A DNA stretch of 64,000 nt, taken from Gymnodinialimonas sp. 202GB13-11. GTDB lineage: Bacteria > Pseudomonadota > Alphaproteobacteria > Rhodobacterales > Rhodobacteraceae. The translations under genes and the position numbers were made by a program. Numbering within the stretch: position 1 is the first letter of the stretch; the number at the start of each line of letters is the position of its first letter. Under the pieces are notes generated by a model. The model searched no databases. It saw nothing but the letters and a program-made list of their open reading frames with translations, and had not been told where the DNA came from. Positions 52,337 through 62,410 of this stretch are shown here, piece by piece. The stretch is taken from contig NZ_JBFRBH010000001.1 in NCBI RefSeq assembly GCF_040932485.1, positions 1,798,001 through 1,862,000 of the forward strand, given 5' to 3'.

Positions 52337-53806
52337 TCACGCGACTTCATATCCATCCCGAACCAAGCGATCCAAGGCCATCACGCCCCAGCCTGTTGCC
52401 CCTTTCGGGGCCAGCATCGTGTCGGATTTCACGCTGGCCGTGCCCGCAATATCAAGGTGAATCCAGGGAGTTTCCTCTTTCACGAAACGCTGCAGGAACT
52501 GTGCCGCGGTGATCGAACCCGCTGCACGCCCGCCGACATTCTTCATATCCGCGATCCGGCTTTTCAGCATGTCGTCATAGGCCTTCCCAAGCGGCATCCG
52601 CCATGCACCCTCACTCTCAGCCTCCGCCGCTTTAAGGAACGCACCGCAAATCGCGTCATTGTTCGAGAAGACGCCCGCGTTTTCATGGCCAAGGCCAATG
52701 ATGATCGCCCCGGTCAACGTGGCCAGATCAATCATGCCAGTCGGCTTGAACCGCTCCTGCGCATACCACATCACGTCACACAGAACGAGGCGGCCTTCGG
52801 CGTCGGTGTTAATAACCTCGATCGTGTCGCCCTTCATGGATTTCACAACATCGCCAGGACGTTGCGCGCGACCATCGGGCATGTTCTCCACCAATCCGAC
52901 AAGGCCCACGACGTTGGCTTTCGCGCCGCGCAGCGCCAACGTTTTCATCACGCCCGAGACCACGCCCGCTCCACCCATATCCATGGTCATGTCTTCCATG
53001 CCGCCCGCAGGCTTCAGGCTGATGCCGCCGGTGTCGAACACGACTCCCTTACCGACCAGCGCAAGCGGCGCCTCATCGCCGCCGCCGTTCCACTCCATCA
53101 CAACGACCTTCGACGGGCTTTCCGAGCCAACGCCCACACCCAGTAGTGAATGCATCCCGAGCTTTTCCAGCGCCGGTTCATCCAGAACCTCGACCTTGAG
53201 GCCGATCTTTTTCATCGCCTCCAACCGGTCTGCAAACTCTTGTGTTGTCAGAACGTTAGCAGGTTCGTTGACAAGATCGCGGGTGAAAAACACGCCTTCG
53301 GCCACAGCCATTGCAGTCTTGCCAGCCTCTGCGGCTTCCTCCGGCTTGGAACACAGGATCGTCGCGCCATCCGAGGCTTCTTTATCGCCAGTCTTGTGAT
53401 CGGTGAATTCATATCCGCGCAGTGCAAGCCCCAGTGTAAGGTCGCCCACCTTGTTCAGCGCACCCACGCAAACCGTCAGCGCGCCTTTGCCTTTGAACTT
53501 CGCCAGCGATGCACCGGCCCGCCGCGCATCTTCCACGCTCGGCCGACGATCCAGCTTCACGACCAACAGCGCCTTGGCGGCGAGCCCTGCCGGGAAGCCC
53601 ATGGTAAACCCCTCACCCGCCTTCACTTTTTCCCAGCGCTCGCTTTCAACCAGCCGCGCCACCGCTTGCTTGGTCAAACGGTTCACTCGCCGCCCCGCAG
53701 GATCAAGCTTGCCGTCGGGCGTTACCAGAATCGCCAGCATCCCCTCCGCGCCTGCCAGCGCATCAAGATCGGTTTCAACGAAATCTATGGCGATCGGGTT
53801 GGTCAT
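52337..53806 (-). CDS. pepA: Leucyl aminopeptidase
   Basis: 489 residues from the ATG at 53806 (MTNPIAIDFVETD). It is an M17 metallopeptidase that removes N-terminal residues and acts as a hexamer. The catalytic core includes VGKGVVFDTGGISLKP (metal-binding Lys and Asp), TMDMGGAG and the family signature NTDAEGRLVL with metal Asp and Glu and the catalytic Arg. An upstream ATG at 53824 would add six residues. It precedes holC in the transcript. Confidence 0.95.
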   Translation of the reverse strand: MTNPIAIDFVETDLDALAGAEGMLAILVTPDGKLDPAGRRVNRLTKQAVARLVESERWEKVKAGEGFTMGFPAGLAAKALLVVKLDRRPSVEDARRAGASLAKFKGKGALTVCVGALNKVGDLTLGLALRGYEFTDHKTGDKEASDGATILCSKPEEAAEAGKTAMAVAEGVFFTRDLVNEPANVLTTQEFADRLEAMKKIGLKVEVLDEPALEKLGMHSLLGVGVGSESPSKVVVMEWNGGGDEAPLALVGKGVVFDTGGISLKPAGGMEDMTMDMGGAGVVSGVMKTLALRGAKANVVGLVGLVENMPDGRAQRPGDVVKSMKGDTIEVINTDAEGRLVLCDVMWYAQERFKPTGMIDLATLTGAIIIGLGHENAGVFSNNDAICGAFLKAAEAESEGAWRMPLGKAYDDMLKSRIADMKNVGGRAAGSITAAQFLQRFVKEETPWIHLDIAGTASVKSDTMLAPKGATGWGVMALDRLVRDGYEVA

Positions 53807-53970
53807 CTGGCGGCTCCTGCGCATGAAAAGCGTGACATTCAGGTCGCGACATTAGGCCGGTGTATGTGGGTTGACCAGATCACCCCTACGCTTCCCGAAA
53901 AAACTGATTTAGAACATAGATGACGCGGTCGGTCTGCCAACCACACACCGCATATGGGGGTTTGCGCATC

Positions 53971-55089
53971 TTGGGTCAGTACGACCGATATGTCCTTCGA
54001 CAGCTTGTGATGTTGTTTGGGTTTTTCAGCCTTGTGCTGGTGTCGGTCTATTGGGTCAATCAGGCCGCGCGCCTCTTCGACAGCTTGATCGCAGATGGCC
54101 AAAACGTAAGCGTGTTTCTGGAGTTTTCAGCGCTGACCCTGCCGTGGATCGTGCAACTGATCCTGCCTGTCGCGGCAATAGTCGCGACGCTTTACATTTT
54201 TAACCGGATGATTGGGGAAAGCGAACTTGTGGTTCTACAAACCGCCGGTTTGTCTGCTTTGCGACTGTTGCGACCCGTCTTGGTCTTTGGCCTGTTGATG
54301 GCCGTGCTGATTGGCATACTTGGCCACTTTCTTGCCCCGACAGCTCGCGCGCAATTCATCGACAGACAGGATGAGGTCCGCGATGATCTGACGGGTCGAT
54401 TCCTACGCGCGGGCGAGTTCATTCATCCGACGGGCAGTCTGACCGTTTACATCCGAGAGATCACGGAACTGGGTGAGTTTCGGGACCTTTTCTTGCAGGA
54501 CTCATCCAATCGTGGTGTCGAGGTCACCTACTCGGCCACCAATGCCCTGTTGGTACGATCCTCCACTGGCCCACGCCTTGTTATGTTTGACGGGATTGCG
54601 CAGACCTTGGATCTGGACACCGGGCGCTTGGCGACGGTCTCGTTCAGCGATTTCACCTACGATGTGGGCGCCCTGATCGATGGGGGCGACTTGCGGCAGG
54701 TCGATGTACGAGAGCTTCCGACACCGCTTCTTCTTAGCGCGGACGATGTGATGGCCGAGGCCCTGAATATCCCAATCGCGCACATGGTATTCGAAGGCCA
54801 TGACCGGATCGCTCAATCGCTTTTCGTCATCTTCGTGCCTTTGATTGGCGCTGCATCTTTGATGTTGGGTTCATTCAGTCGATTTGGTGTCTGGCGGCAG
54901 ATACTTGTTGCCGTTTTGCTTGTGCTGCCCATGCAGATTGTCCGCAATGCAGGCGAAGCTGCAGTGCGAGCGGATGAAGACGCCTGGCTGATGGCCTATG
55001 CGCAGCCAGCAGTCGCAGCCTTTGTTGCCACGATCATGGTCGCGCTGGCCATGCGCCGCCGAAAAGGGTGGAGGGCCATACCAGCATGA
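53971..55089 (+). CDS. lptF: LPS export system permease LptF
   Basis: 372 residues from the TTG at 53971 (LGQYDRYVLRQLV), with GGGGG about ten bases upstream. An ATG at 53920 would add 17 residues unlike the family start. Six membrane helices in two sets of three flank a periplasmic beta-jellyroll domain (about residues 130-270), the YjgP/YjgQ layout. With LptG it forms the channel that extracts lipopolysaccharide from the inner membrane using LptB. It overlaps lptG by four bases and diverges from pepA. Confidence 0.92.
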   Translation: MGQYDRYVLRQLVMLFGFFSLVLVSVYWVNQAARLFDSLIADGQNVSVFLEFSALTLPWIVQLILPVAAIVATLYIFNRMIGESELVVLQTAGLSALRLLRPVLVFGLLMAVLIGILGHFLAPTARAQFIDRQDEVRDDLTGRFLRAGEFIHPTGSLTVYIREITELGEFRDLFLQDSSNRGVEVTYSATNALLVRSSTGPRLVMFDGIAQTLDLDTGRLATVSFSDFTYDVGALIDGGDLRQVDVRELPTPLLLSADDVMAEALNIPIAHMVFEGHDRIAQSLFVIFVPLIGAASLMLGSFSRFGVWRQILVAVLLVLPMQIVRNAGEAAVRADEDAWLMAYAQPAVAAFVATIMVALAMRRRKGWRAIPA

Positions 55090-56180
55090 TCCTTCACTTC
55101 TACATCGCGGGTCGCTTTCTACGCGCGTTCGGCATTGTTCTGGCGGTGTTCATCGCCATCCTCCTGCCTATCGACATGGCCGACCAGCTGCGCCGCATTG
55201 GTGGCGACCAAGGGTTTAGCGCGGTTCTGGAGCTTGCCTTGTTGAACCTGCCACGCAGCCTGAACGGACTAATGCCTCTATTCGTGATGCTGGCGACTCT
55301 GGTGCTTTTCCTTGGTTTGTCCCGCACGTCAGAGCTTGTGGTTGTCCGCGCAGCAGGGCGCTCGGCCCTGCGGTCCGCGGCGGCGCCGGTCGTGACCGCG
55401 CTTCTGATTGGTGTGTTGTCGTTGCTGGTCCTCAACCCGTTGGTCGCGGCAACGGCCCGGCAATATGACCTTACGCTTGCGCAGCTTCTTGGTCAGGAAA
55501 GCAGAACCGTGTCCGTCACCGGCCAGGGGCTGTGGCTGCGTCAGGGTGTTGGAAGCGAGCAGACAGTTATCCGAGCCGCTGTCACCAACGGGGACGGCAC
55601 GCATCTGTTCGACACGTCGTTCTTCACATTCGACGCAGACGGCCAATTGTTGGAGCGGATGGACGCGCGTGAAGCCTTGTTGGACGCAGGCGCCTGGACG
55701 CTTTCTGACGTGCGGCGATGGCCTTTGGTCGGGTCCAGCAATCCTGAGGCTGACGCGACAACGCATGACGTGCTCACCCTGCCCTCAACCCTGACCGCCG
55801 AACAAATCCGCGACAGCTTCGGCAAGCCTGAGACGGTCCCGATCTTTGAGCTGCCTGGGTTCATCCGACAGCTGAACGAGGCCGGCTTTGCCGCGCTTCA
55901 GCACCGGACATGGTTCCAGATGCAGCTCTCCTCCCCGCTTCTTCTGGCGGCAATGGTTCTGATTGGGGCGGGCTTCACGATGCGCCACACACGGTTCGGG
56001 AAAACGGGCGTCATGGTCCTGAGCGCGATCTTGTTGGGCTTTGGCGTCGTGTTCATTCGACGGTTCGCCGAAGTGCTTGGCGAGACAGGACAGCTTTCGG
56101 CAACACTTGTGGCTTGGACGCCCCCGATTGCCGCAATTCTCTTGGCCACCGGCCTCTTATTGCATACGGAGGATGGGTGA
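55086..56180 (+). CDS. lptG: LPS export system permease LptG
   Basis: 364 residues from the ATG at 55086 (MILHFYIAGRFLRAFGIVL). It has the same YjgP/YjgQ fold as LptF: three helices, a periplasmic jellyroll around residues 130-260, then three helices. SRTSELVVVRAAGRSA is the coupling-helix segment that contacts LptB. The start lies in the lptF stop codon and the end in the lptD start, so the three are tightly coupled. Confidence 0.93.
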   Translation: MILHFYIAGRFLRAFGIVLAVFIAILLPIDMADQLRRIGGDQGFSAVLELALLNLPRSLNGLMPLFVMLATLVLFLGLSRTSELVVVRAAGRSALRSAAAPVVTALLIGVLSLLVLNPLVAATARQYDLTLAQLLGQESRTVSVTGQGLWLRQGVGSEQTVIRAAVTNGDGTHLFDTSFFTFDADGQLLERMDAREALLDAGAWTLSDVRRWPLVGSSNPEADATTHDVLTLPSTLTAEQIRDSFGKPETVPIFELPGFIRQLNEAGFAALQHRTWFQMQLSSPLLLAAMVLIGAGFTMRHTRFGKTGVMVLSAILLGFGVVFIRRFAEVLGETGQLSATLVAWTPPIAAILLATGLLLHTEDG

Positions 56181-58333
56181 CGCGCCGCATGCGCCATATG
56201 TTTGCGGCCCTTATGGCCGTGTTCCTCTGCTGGGGTGCCCCCCTCGCAGCGCAGGGTGCCCCTTCGCTGCCGCCAGCCACGTTGATCGCCGACAATATCC
56301 GCTTTGACGGAACCTCTTCCGTCGCAGCCAATGGCTCGGTTGAGGTGTTCTACAATGGCGCGCGGTTGCGGGCGCAATCCATCAGTTTCGACGGCGCGAC
56401 CGAGCAGTTGCGGGTTCAGGGTCCGCTGACGCTGACCGATGCTGCGGGAAATACACATTTTTTCGCCGAGTTCGCCGAGCTGTCGGGCGACCTCCAAAAC
56501 GGTGTGCTTCAATCTGCAAGGCTGGTTCTGGATCGGCAGTTGCAAATCGCAGCAACCCAGATTGACCGAACCGATGGGCGTTATACCCAACTCTATCAGG
56601 CCGTCGCTTCGACATGTGAGGTCTGCTTCGAGAACCCGACGCCGATCTGGGAAATCAGGGCGCGTCGGATCGTTCACGATCAGGTTGAGCAGCAGCTTTA
56701 TTTCGACAACGCCACGTTCCGGGTCATGGGGGTTCCGGTCTTCTACTTACCCCGCATGCGTCTGCCCGACCCGACGCTCGAACGAGCGACCGGGTTCCTG
56801 GCCCCGTCCATTCGCGCCGATGACAGAACCGGCACGCAAATCCGCGTACCCTATTTCATCATGTTGGGGGACCACGCCGATGTGACGGTGACGCCATGGA
56901 TCGGCCTTGGCACGCAAACCGTTGAATTGCGCTACCGCCAGGCCTTCAGAAACGGAAACTTGGAAGCGCAAGGCGCGGTCAGCTGGGACGACCTTACGGA
57001 TGACCCCACCCGCGCGTACCTGTTTGCAGATGCACAATTTGACGTCGGCGGCGGGTTCATTCTCGACCTTCAGGCACAAGCCGTTAGCGATCGCGGCTAC
57101 CTGACGACATACGGCTTCCCGGACCCAGACATTCTGGAAACGTATGCGCGGATCAGTCGGGTACGCCGTGACGAATACATCGAGGCGCATGGCACCCTTT
57201 TCGAATACTTGCGCGAAGGCGTCGACAACGACGTGCTTCCCACACGGGTCGGACATGCCGAGATCATTCGGCGGTACGCCCCGTCGTTGATCGGCGGCAC
57301 ATTGACGGCCGAGTTGGAAGGCACCGGATTCTATCGGTTCTCAACCGCTGAAAGTGTTGGCGACGACGCAAATGGGCGTGACGTGTTCCGTGTCACGGGC
57401 GAGCTGGATTGGCGACGGACCGAGATTTTCGGCGGACTGGAGCTGACTTTTGAAGGCGCGCTGCACGGCGGCGTCTATTCAACCCAGCAAGGCGGTGTGT
57501 TGAATGGCACAGAAACCCGGATCACGCCCTACGGCGCAGTGGAACTTCGTTATCCGCTGCAAGCCGTCAGCGCGAGCGGGGTCAGCCATATCATCGAACC
57601 CGTGGTCCAACTTGTGTGGTCCGAGACATATGGCAACGAAGTGCCTAACGAGGACAGCTTCATCGTGGAATTCGACGAGGCAAACCTGTTCTCGCTGGAC
57701 CGGTTCCCAGGCTCCGATGAACGCGAGGTTGGTCCACGCGCGAACCTTGGCCTCACCTACACTCGCACCGCGCCGTCCGGATTCAGCTATTCGCTGGCAG
57801 GCGGTGTTGTGTTGCGGACCGACGAACAGGGGCAATTAACCGATGGCTCCGGCCTGAACGGTGTACAATCCGACTTCCTCGTCGCGGCCCATGTGCGGTT
57901 CAACGACCATCTCAGCCTCGTGAACAGGGCACTTTTCGATACGGACTTCGACTTCACTTCGTCCGAGATGTCGCTTTACTGGATGGGCGAACGGCATCAG
58001 GTTGTTTCATCCTACACCTTCCTCGAAGCTGATAGCGGCGAACAGCGCCCGAACGACATCTCGGAATGGGCGTTTGAGGCGGAATATGGCCTCGCGAACG
58101 GATGGGAAGCCGGTGTCGACTGGCGTTACGACTTCATTGAAAACGCACCAAGTCGCGCGCGCCTTTCACTTGGCTACAGCAATGAGTGTGTCGATATGGA
58201 ATTCTTCGTGTCGCGCAGATATACGGACAGCACTAGTCTCGATCCATCGAGCCGGGTTGGGCTAACCGTATCCCTGGCCGGCTTTGGTGCCGGACGTGAG
58301 GGACGGTCCGTGTCGCGGAGTTGTCGCGGGTAA
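56177..58333 (+). CDS. lptD: LPS assembly outer-membrane protein LptD
   Basis: 718 residues from the GTG at 56177, which overlaps the lptG stop codon (GTGA). A signal peptide, MRHMFAALMAVFLCWGAPLAAQ, follows the first four residues. The OstA/LptA-like jellyroll occupies about residues 35-150 (LIADNIRFDGTSSVAANGSVEV), and the remainder is the C-terminal 26-stranded barrel, rich in alternating hydrophobic and charged strands. One Cys pair is visible near residue 150 and another at the C-terminus. With LptE it inserts lipopolysaccharide into the outer leaflet. An in-frame extension into lptG is rejected. Confidence 0.95.
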   Translation: MTRRMRHMFAALMAVFLCWGAPLAAQGAPSLPPATLIADNIRFDGTSSVAANGSVEVFYNGARLRAQSISFDGATEQLRVQGPLTLTDAAGNTHFFAEFAELSGDLQNGVLQSARLVLDRQLQIAATQIDRTDGRYTQLYQAVASTCEVCFENPTPIWEIRARRIVHDQVEQQLYFDNATFRVMGVPVFYLPRMRLPDPTLERATGFLAPSIRADDRTGTQIRVPYFIMLGDHADVTVTPWIGLGTQTVELRYRQAFRNGNLEAQGAVSWDDLTDDPTRAYLFADAQFDVGGGFILDLQAQAVSDRGYLTTYGFPDPDILETYARISRVRRDEYIEAHGTLFEYLREGVDNDVLPTRVGHAEIIRRYAPSLIGGTLTAELEGTGFYRFSTAESVGDDANGRDVFRVTGELDWRRTEIFGGLELTFEGALHGGVYSTQQGGVLNGTETRITPYGAVELRYPLQAVSASGVSHIIEPVVQLVWSETYGNEVPNEDSFIVEFDEANLFSLDRFPGSDEREVGPRANLGLTYTRTAPSGFSYSLAGGVVLRTDEQGQLTDGSGLNGVQSDFLVAAHVRFNDHLSLVNRALFDTDFDFTSSEMSLYWMGERHQVVSSYTFLEADSGEQRPNDISEWAFEAEYGLANGWEAGVDWRYDFIENAPSRARLSLGYSNECVDMEFFVSRRYTDSTSLDPSSRVGLTVSLAGFGAGREGRSVSRSCRG

Positions 58334-58400
58334 TACAAAGACGAACGGCACCTTTAACGGGCCGCAAAAGCGAATGATTGATGTGAGCTGGGAGACGGGC

Positions 58401-59651
58401 ATGATTGGAACATTGAAGCGATTGCTCGAAGGAGCACGCACTGTGTTCGTCGCTGGATTGGCAGCAGGCGCCTTGGCGTTAACCGCAACTCCCGCATTGG
58501 CTCAGAACCCATTCTCTGTTGCTGTGCGCGTCGATGACGCAGTTGTCACGAATTATGAGATCCAGCAGCGGGCGCTTTTCCTTCAGATCCTCAATGCCCA
58601 AGGTGATTTGCGCCAGCAGGCGACCGAGGCCCTTATCAACGAACGCTTACAGGTTGCCGCAGCGCTTGCTGTTGGGGCGGAGGCTTCGCCTGATGATATC
58701 GAAACCGGGCTGACCGAATTCGCGGCCCGCGCAAATCTGGGGCCTGAGCAATTCCTGCGCCAGATGGCATCGCAAGGCGTCGCACCGGAAACCGTGCGCG
58801 ACTTCGTGGCCAATGGCATCACCTGGCGCAATGTCGTCCGGTCGCGCTTCGCCTCCCGCGCGGAGGTCACCGATGAAGAGGTCGACCGCGCGATGGAGTT
58901 GGGCACCATTCTTGGCGGCGGTATTCAGATCGCGCTGGCAGAAATCATCATTCCCGTGACGCCGGAAAACCAGGCGAACCTCGTGTCGGAACTGTTGCGC
59001 CTGCGCACCCAGATCGCGGGCAGCACCGAGACATTCTCGGAAGCCGCGCGGCGCTTTTCTGCGGCCCCAACGCGGGAAAATGGTGGCCTGACTGGCTGGC
59101 GCGGTCTGAACGAATTGCCCGAAGGTCTACGGGATCTGTTCATGTCCATGCGCGTGGGCCAGGTCACGGAGCCTGTCCCGCTCGGTGGCGGTCAGGCCTA
59201 TGCCCTATTCCAATTCCGCGGCCAGCGTGAGGTAGAGGCGCCCGACCTGCCCGTCACTGCAATTGACTATGTCTCCATTGCCATTCCCGGCGGTCGTACT
59301 CCCGAGGCTTTGGCCGAGGCCGAGCGTCTGCGCAACGCCGTCGATACTTGCAACGATTTCAACGGCGTAATCCCCGGCGGGTTCCAGCGCCAATCGGTTG
59401 CTCCGCGTGATTTGCCAGAGGACGTAGCGCTGGCGCTGCGTGCCCTGGACGAGCGTGAGATGTCCATGTCCGTCACCCGCTCGAACGGCACGGTTCTGTT
59501 GGCTCTGATGCTTTGTGATCGGGAACGGTCCGAGCCTGAACAGGGCCGCGACGCCGTACGCCAGCAGCTTATCGGGCAGCGGCTGGAAGCCTACGCCACC
59601 GGCTATCTTGAGGAATTGCGGGCTGAGGCGCGCATCACGTTCGAGAATTGA
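58401..59651 (+). CDS. SurA-like periplasmic peptidyl-prolyl isomerase/chaperone
   Basis: 416 residues from the ATG at 58401 (MIGTLKRLLEGARTVF), with GGGAG upstream and a signal peptide ending TPALAQ. The N-terminal chaperone domain begins SVAVRVDDAVVTNYEIQQRAL, as in SurA. A parvulin-type rotamase domain follows, around residues 165-285 (IALAEIIIPVTPE, RRFSAAPTRENGGLTGWRGL). Only one parvulin domain is clear. Following lptD, it assists folding of outer-membrane barrels, including LptD. A longer frame from 58284 overlaps lptD and is rejected. Confidence 0.88.
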   Translation: MIGTLKRLLEGARTVFVAGLAAGALALTATPALAQNPFSVAVRVDDAVVTNYEIQQRALFLQILNAQGDLRQQATEALINERLQVAAALAVGAEASPDDIETGLTEFAARANLGPEQFLRQMASQGVAPETVRDFVANGITWRNVVRSRFASRAEVTDEEVDRAMELGTILGGGIQIALAEIIIPVTPENQANLVSELLRLRTQIAGSTETFSEAARRFSAAPTRENGGLTGWRGLNELPEGLRDLFMSMRVGQVTEPVPLGGGQAYALFQFRGQREVEAPDLPVTAIDYVSIAIPGGRTPEALAEAERLRNAVDTCNDFNGVIPGGFQRQSVAPRDLPEDVALALRALDEREMSMSVTRSNGTVLLALMLCDRERSEPEQGRDAVRQQLIGQRLEAYATGYLEELRAEARITFEN

Positions 59652-59662
59652 GCGGGCGGCCC

Positions 59663-60649
59663 ATGGGCCTTACCAAACCCGTTGCGCTCAGCATCGGGGA
59701 ACCGGCGGGCGTCGGCCCCGAAATCGCTGCCAAGGCGTGGCACCGGCTTCGCTCGGACCTGCCCTTCTTCGTGATTGGCGATCCACGGCATTTGGCCAAT
59801 CTGGATACCCCGTTGTCCGAAATCTCTGCCCCCGCAGACGCGATGGAGGCGTCGGCCAGCGGCCTGCCCGTCTTGCCCATGGCCTTCGGCGGGACCGTCT
59901 CGCCGGGCGACCCTGATCCAGAGAACGCCGGTTCCGTTATCGAAGCGATCACGCTTGGCGTTGATCTGGTCATGCGGGGTGAAGCCGCCGCGCTCACCAC
60001 TGGCCCTATCCACAAAAAAGCGCTCATCGACGGCGCGGACTTTGCCTTTCCTGGCCATACCGAATTTCTTGCTCACCTTGCTGGCGTGAACCGCGTTGTG
60101 ATGATGCTGGCGTGTTCTGAGCTTAAGGTCGTACCGGCCACGATCCACATCGCGCTCGCGCAAGTGCCAGAGGTTCTGACAGAGGCGCTGCTGACGGAGA
60201 CGCTGGAAATCACCCGCGCCGCTTTGATCAAAGATTTCGGCATGACAGATCCCCGGATCGCTGTGGCCGGACTGAACCCCCATGCGGGCGAAGGCGGTGC
60301 CATGGGGCAGGAAGAGATCGACCTGATTATCCCAACCCTGGATAGGCTGCGCGCAAAGGGCATGACGCTGTTGGGGCCGATGTCCGCCGACACCATGTTT
60401 CATGCTGGCGCGCGGGCGGGATATGACGCGGCTGTTGCGATGTATCACGATCAGGCGCTGATCCCGATCAAGACCATCGATTTCGCGGGCGGCGTGAACG
60501 TGACGCTTGGCCTACCGTTCATTCGGACCTCACCCGATCATGGCACCGCGCTGGACATCGCCGGGAAAGGTTTGGCGGATCCGACCAGCTTGATTGCCGC
60601 GCTGGAAATGGCGCGCGACATGGCCATCGCGCGGGCAGGCGCAAAGTGA
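59663..60649 (+). CDS. pdxA: 4-hydroxythreonine-4-phosphate dehydrogenase
   Basis: 328 residues from the ATG at 59663 (MGLTKPVALSIGEPAGVGPE). It oxidises 4-phosphohydroxythreonine in pyridoxal phosphate synthesis. The metal-binding His residues are in FPGHTEFLAHL, ADTMFHAGA and the later YHDQALIPIK. GLNPHAGEGGAMGQEE is the family signature. The order surA-pdxA-rsmA is conserved from alphaproteobacteria to E. coli. Confidence 0.96.
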   Translation: MGLTKPVALSIGEPAGVGPEIAAKAWHRLRSDLPFFVIGDPRHLANLDTPLSEISAPADAMEASASGLPVLPMAFGGTVSPGDPDPENAGSVIEAITLGVDLVMRGEAAALTTGPIHKKALIDGADFAFPGHTEFLAHLAGVNRVVMMLACSELKVVPATIHIALAQVPEVLTEALLTETLEITRAALIKDFGMTDPRIAVAGLNPHAGEGGAMGQEEIDLIIPTLDRLRAKGMTLLGPMSADTMFHAGARAGYDAAVAMYHDQALIPIKTIDFAGGVNVTLGLPFIRTSPDHGTALDIAGKGLADPTSLIAALEMARDMAIARAGAK

Positions 60650-60661
60650 CGGGGTCGGCAC

Positions 60662-61504
60662 ATGAGCACGATTGACGAACTGCCCCCCCTGCGGGAGGTC
60701 ATTGCCACCCATGGCCTGTCGGCCCGCAAGGCGCTTGGGCAGAACTTCCTTCTGGACTTGAACCTGACGGCCAAGATTGCACGCGTGGCCGGGGATCTTA
60801 CGGAAGCTGATGTTCTGGAAGTTGGCCCCGGCCCCGGAGGGCTTACGCGCGGGCTATTGGCCGAAGGCGCACGCCGGGTTGTGGCGATTGAGAAAGATGC
60901 TCGCTGCCTGCCCGCCCTTGCGGACATCGCAGCCGCCTATCCGGGCCGCCTCGATGTGTTGAATGAGGACGCGTTGCAGGTGGATTGGGCGGCGGAACTC
61001 AAGGCGCCGCGCAAGATCGTCGCCAACCTGCCCTACAATGTGGGGACGGAGCTTTTGGTGCGCTGGCTAACCCCTGCCACCTGGCCCCCGCCTTGGGAAA
61101 GCCTGACACTGATGTTCCAGCGCGAAGTGGCCGAACGGATCGTGGCGCAACCGGGGGGCAAAGCCTACGGACGGCTTGCAGTCCTCGCGCAATGGCGGGC
61201 CTCGGCACGCATCGCCATGACGTTGCCGCCCGAAGCCTTCACACCACCGCCCAAGGTCCGCTCGGCCGTTGTACACCTAGAGGCCTTGCCGGAGCCGCGC
61301 TTTGAGGCGGATGCAGATACCCTTAGTCGCGTGGTCAAAGCCGCGTTCGCACAACGCCGCAAGATGTTGCGCGCGGCCTTGAAAGGCCTGTCTCCTGATA
61401 TCGAAGATCGCTTACAGGCTGCTGGCCTCAAACCCACGGACCGGGCAGAACAAGTGCCCATCGAAGGGTTCTGCGCACTGGCACGGGAAATCACGCGCCC
61501 ATGA
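60662..61504 (+). CDS. rsmA: 16S rRNA (adenine1518-N6/adenine1519-N6) dimethyltransferase
   Basis: 280 residues. It dimethylates two adjacent adenines near the 3' end of 16S rRNA during small-subunit maturation. [13 protein letters not shown] is the conserved N-terminus, [16 protein letters not shown] is SAM motif I and [18 protein letters not shown] contains the catalytic NLPY. It starts 12 bp after pdxA. The gene ends at a strong hairpin shared with the convergent DUF4167 gene. Confidence 0.96.
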   Translation: MSTIDELPPLREVIATHGLSARKALGQNFLLDLNLTAKIARVAGDLTEADVLEVGPGPGGLTRGLLAEGARRVVAIEKDARCLPALADIAAAYPGRLDVLNEDALQVDWAAELKAPRKIVANLPYNVGTELLVRWLTPATWPPPWESLTLMFQREVAERIVAQPGGKAYGRLAVLAQWRASARIAMTLPPEAFTPPPKVRSAVVHLEALPEPRFEADADTLSRVVKAAFAQRRKMLRAALKGLSPDIEDRLQAAGLKPTDRAEQVPIEGFCALAREITRP

Positions 61505-61525
61505 AAAAGGGCCCCTCGGGGCCCT
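61504..61525 (-). terminator. Terminator of the DUF4167 gene
   Basis: AGGGCCCC and GGGGCCCT form an 8-bp stem with a very short loop (61508-61525). On the minus strand it is followed by five T residues. It may also stop rsmA transcription from the other side. Confidence 0.8.
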
Positions 61526-61531
61526 CGATCC

Positions 61532-62152
61532 TTACTCGGCGGCTTCCTGCGGCGGCTGATCGCCACCACCATCGCCCCCTTCACCCTCGGGCTTGCGACG
61601 CCTGCGTTGCCGCTTGGGCTTCGGCGCGCTTTCGGGGGTTTCTACCAAACCGCTTTCACCACCGGCTGCGTTGTCGATCACCGCATCGAAGGAGCCTTGC
61701 TCAGGCGCGGCGGCAGGCTGCTCAGCGGGCTGCTGTGCTGCAACCTCGGGCTGCGGCTGATCTCCGGCACCGGGTTGGCCTTGCTGATCGCGGTCGCGGT
61801 CCCGGTTGCGGCGGTTGTTCTTGCCGCCACCGCCTCCGCCATCACCACCACCTTGCTGGTTGTTCTGCTGCTGTTGCTGCTGCTGCGCCTCGCGCTTCGC
61901 GTCCATCTCGCGCTGTGCTTCGGCCAACATGCGCAGATAATGCTCGGCATGTTGCTGGAAGTTCTCGGCAGCGACGCGGTCATTGGCCAGCTGCGCATCG
62001 CGCGTAAGCTGGTTGTACTTGTCGATGATCTGCTGCGGAGTGCCACGCACCTTGCCCTCAGGCCCCGAGCTGTCAAACACGCGGTTGACGATGTTTCCGA
62101 CAGAGCGGTTGCGGTTCCCTTTGGACCGCGAGCGGTTCTTCGATGATCTCAT
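61532..62152 (-). CDS. DUF4167 family protein
   Basis: 206 residues from the ATG at 62152 (MRSSKNRSRSKGNRNRSVGN). The N-terminal 75 residues are the DUF4167 domain (FDSSGPEGKVRGTPQQIIDK, then LANDRVAAENFQQHAEHYLR). The remainder is low complexity: Gln runs, Gly runs, Arg/Asp repeats and a basic tail, KPKRQRRRRKPEG. The strongly basic ends suggest RNA or ribosome binding, but the role is not established. The gene is a stable neighbour of prmC in alphaproteobacteria. A frame extending to 62323 lacks conservation. Confidence 0.9.
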   Translation of the reverse strand: MRSSKNRSRSKGNRNRSVGNIVNRVFDSSGPEGKVRGTPQQIIDKYNQLTRDAQLANDRVAAENFQQHAEHYLRMLAEAQREMDAKREAQQQQQQQNNQQGGGDGGGGGGKNNRRNRDRDRDQQGQPGAGDQPQPEVAAQQPAEQPAAAPEQGSFDAVIDNAAGGESGLVETPESAPKPKRQRRRRKPEGEGGDGGGDQPPQEAAE

Positions 62153-62410
62153 GTGTGTCTTGGTCCAGTTGTCCTGGTTGATCGGCCACTCGCACTTTGG
62201 CGGGCCTGAATTAATCTCAGTTTGCGCGTGCCTGCATCCCCGCTGGCCTCTCCGCTGTCTGGTAAGGAAGGCGCGGTTGGGCCGAACAAGCCCGGTAGTG
62301 CGCACCTGAGCTTGAGTAAACATGGGCAGGCACGCCTGTCCAGCGCAAACTCGGAAAAACGTCGAAAAACGCGGAGTTTCGCGGTTTTTCGGGCGAGAAC
62401 CGCGCAGAAC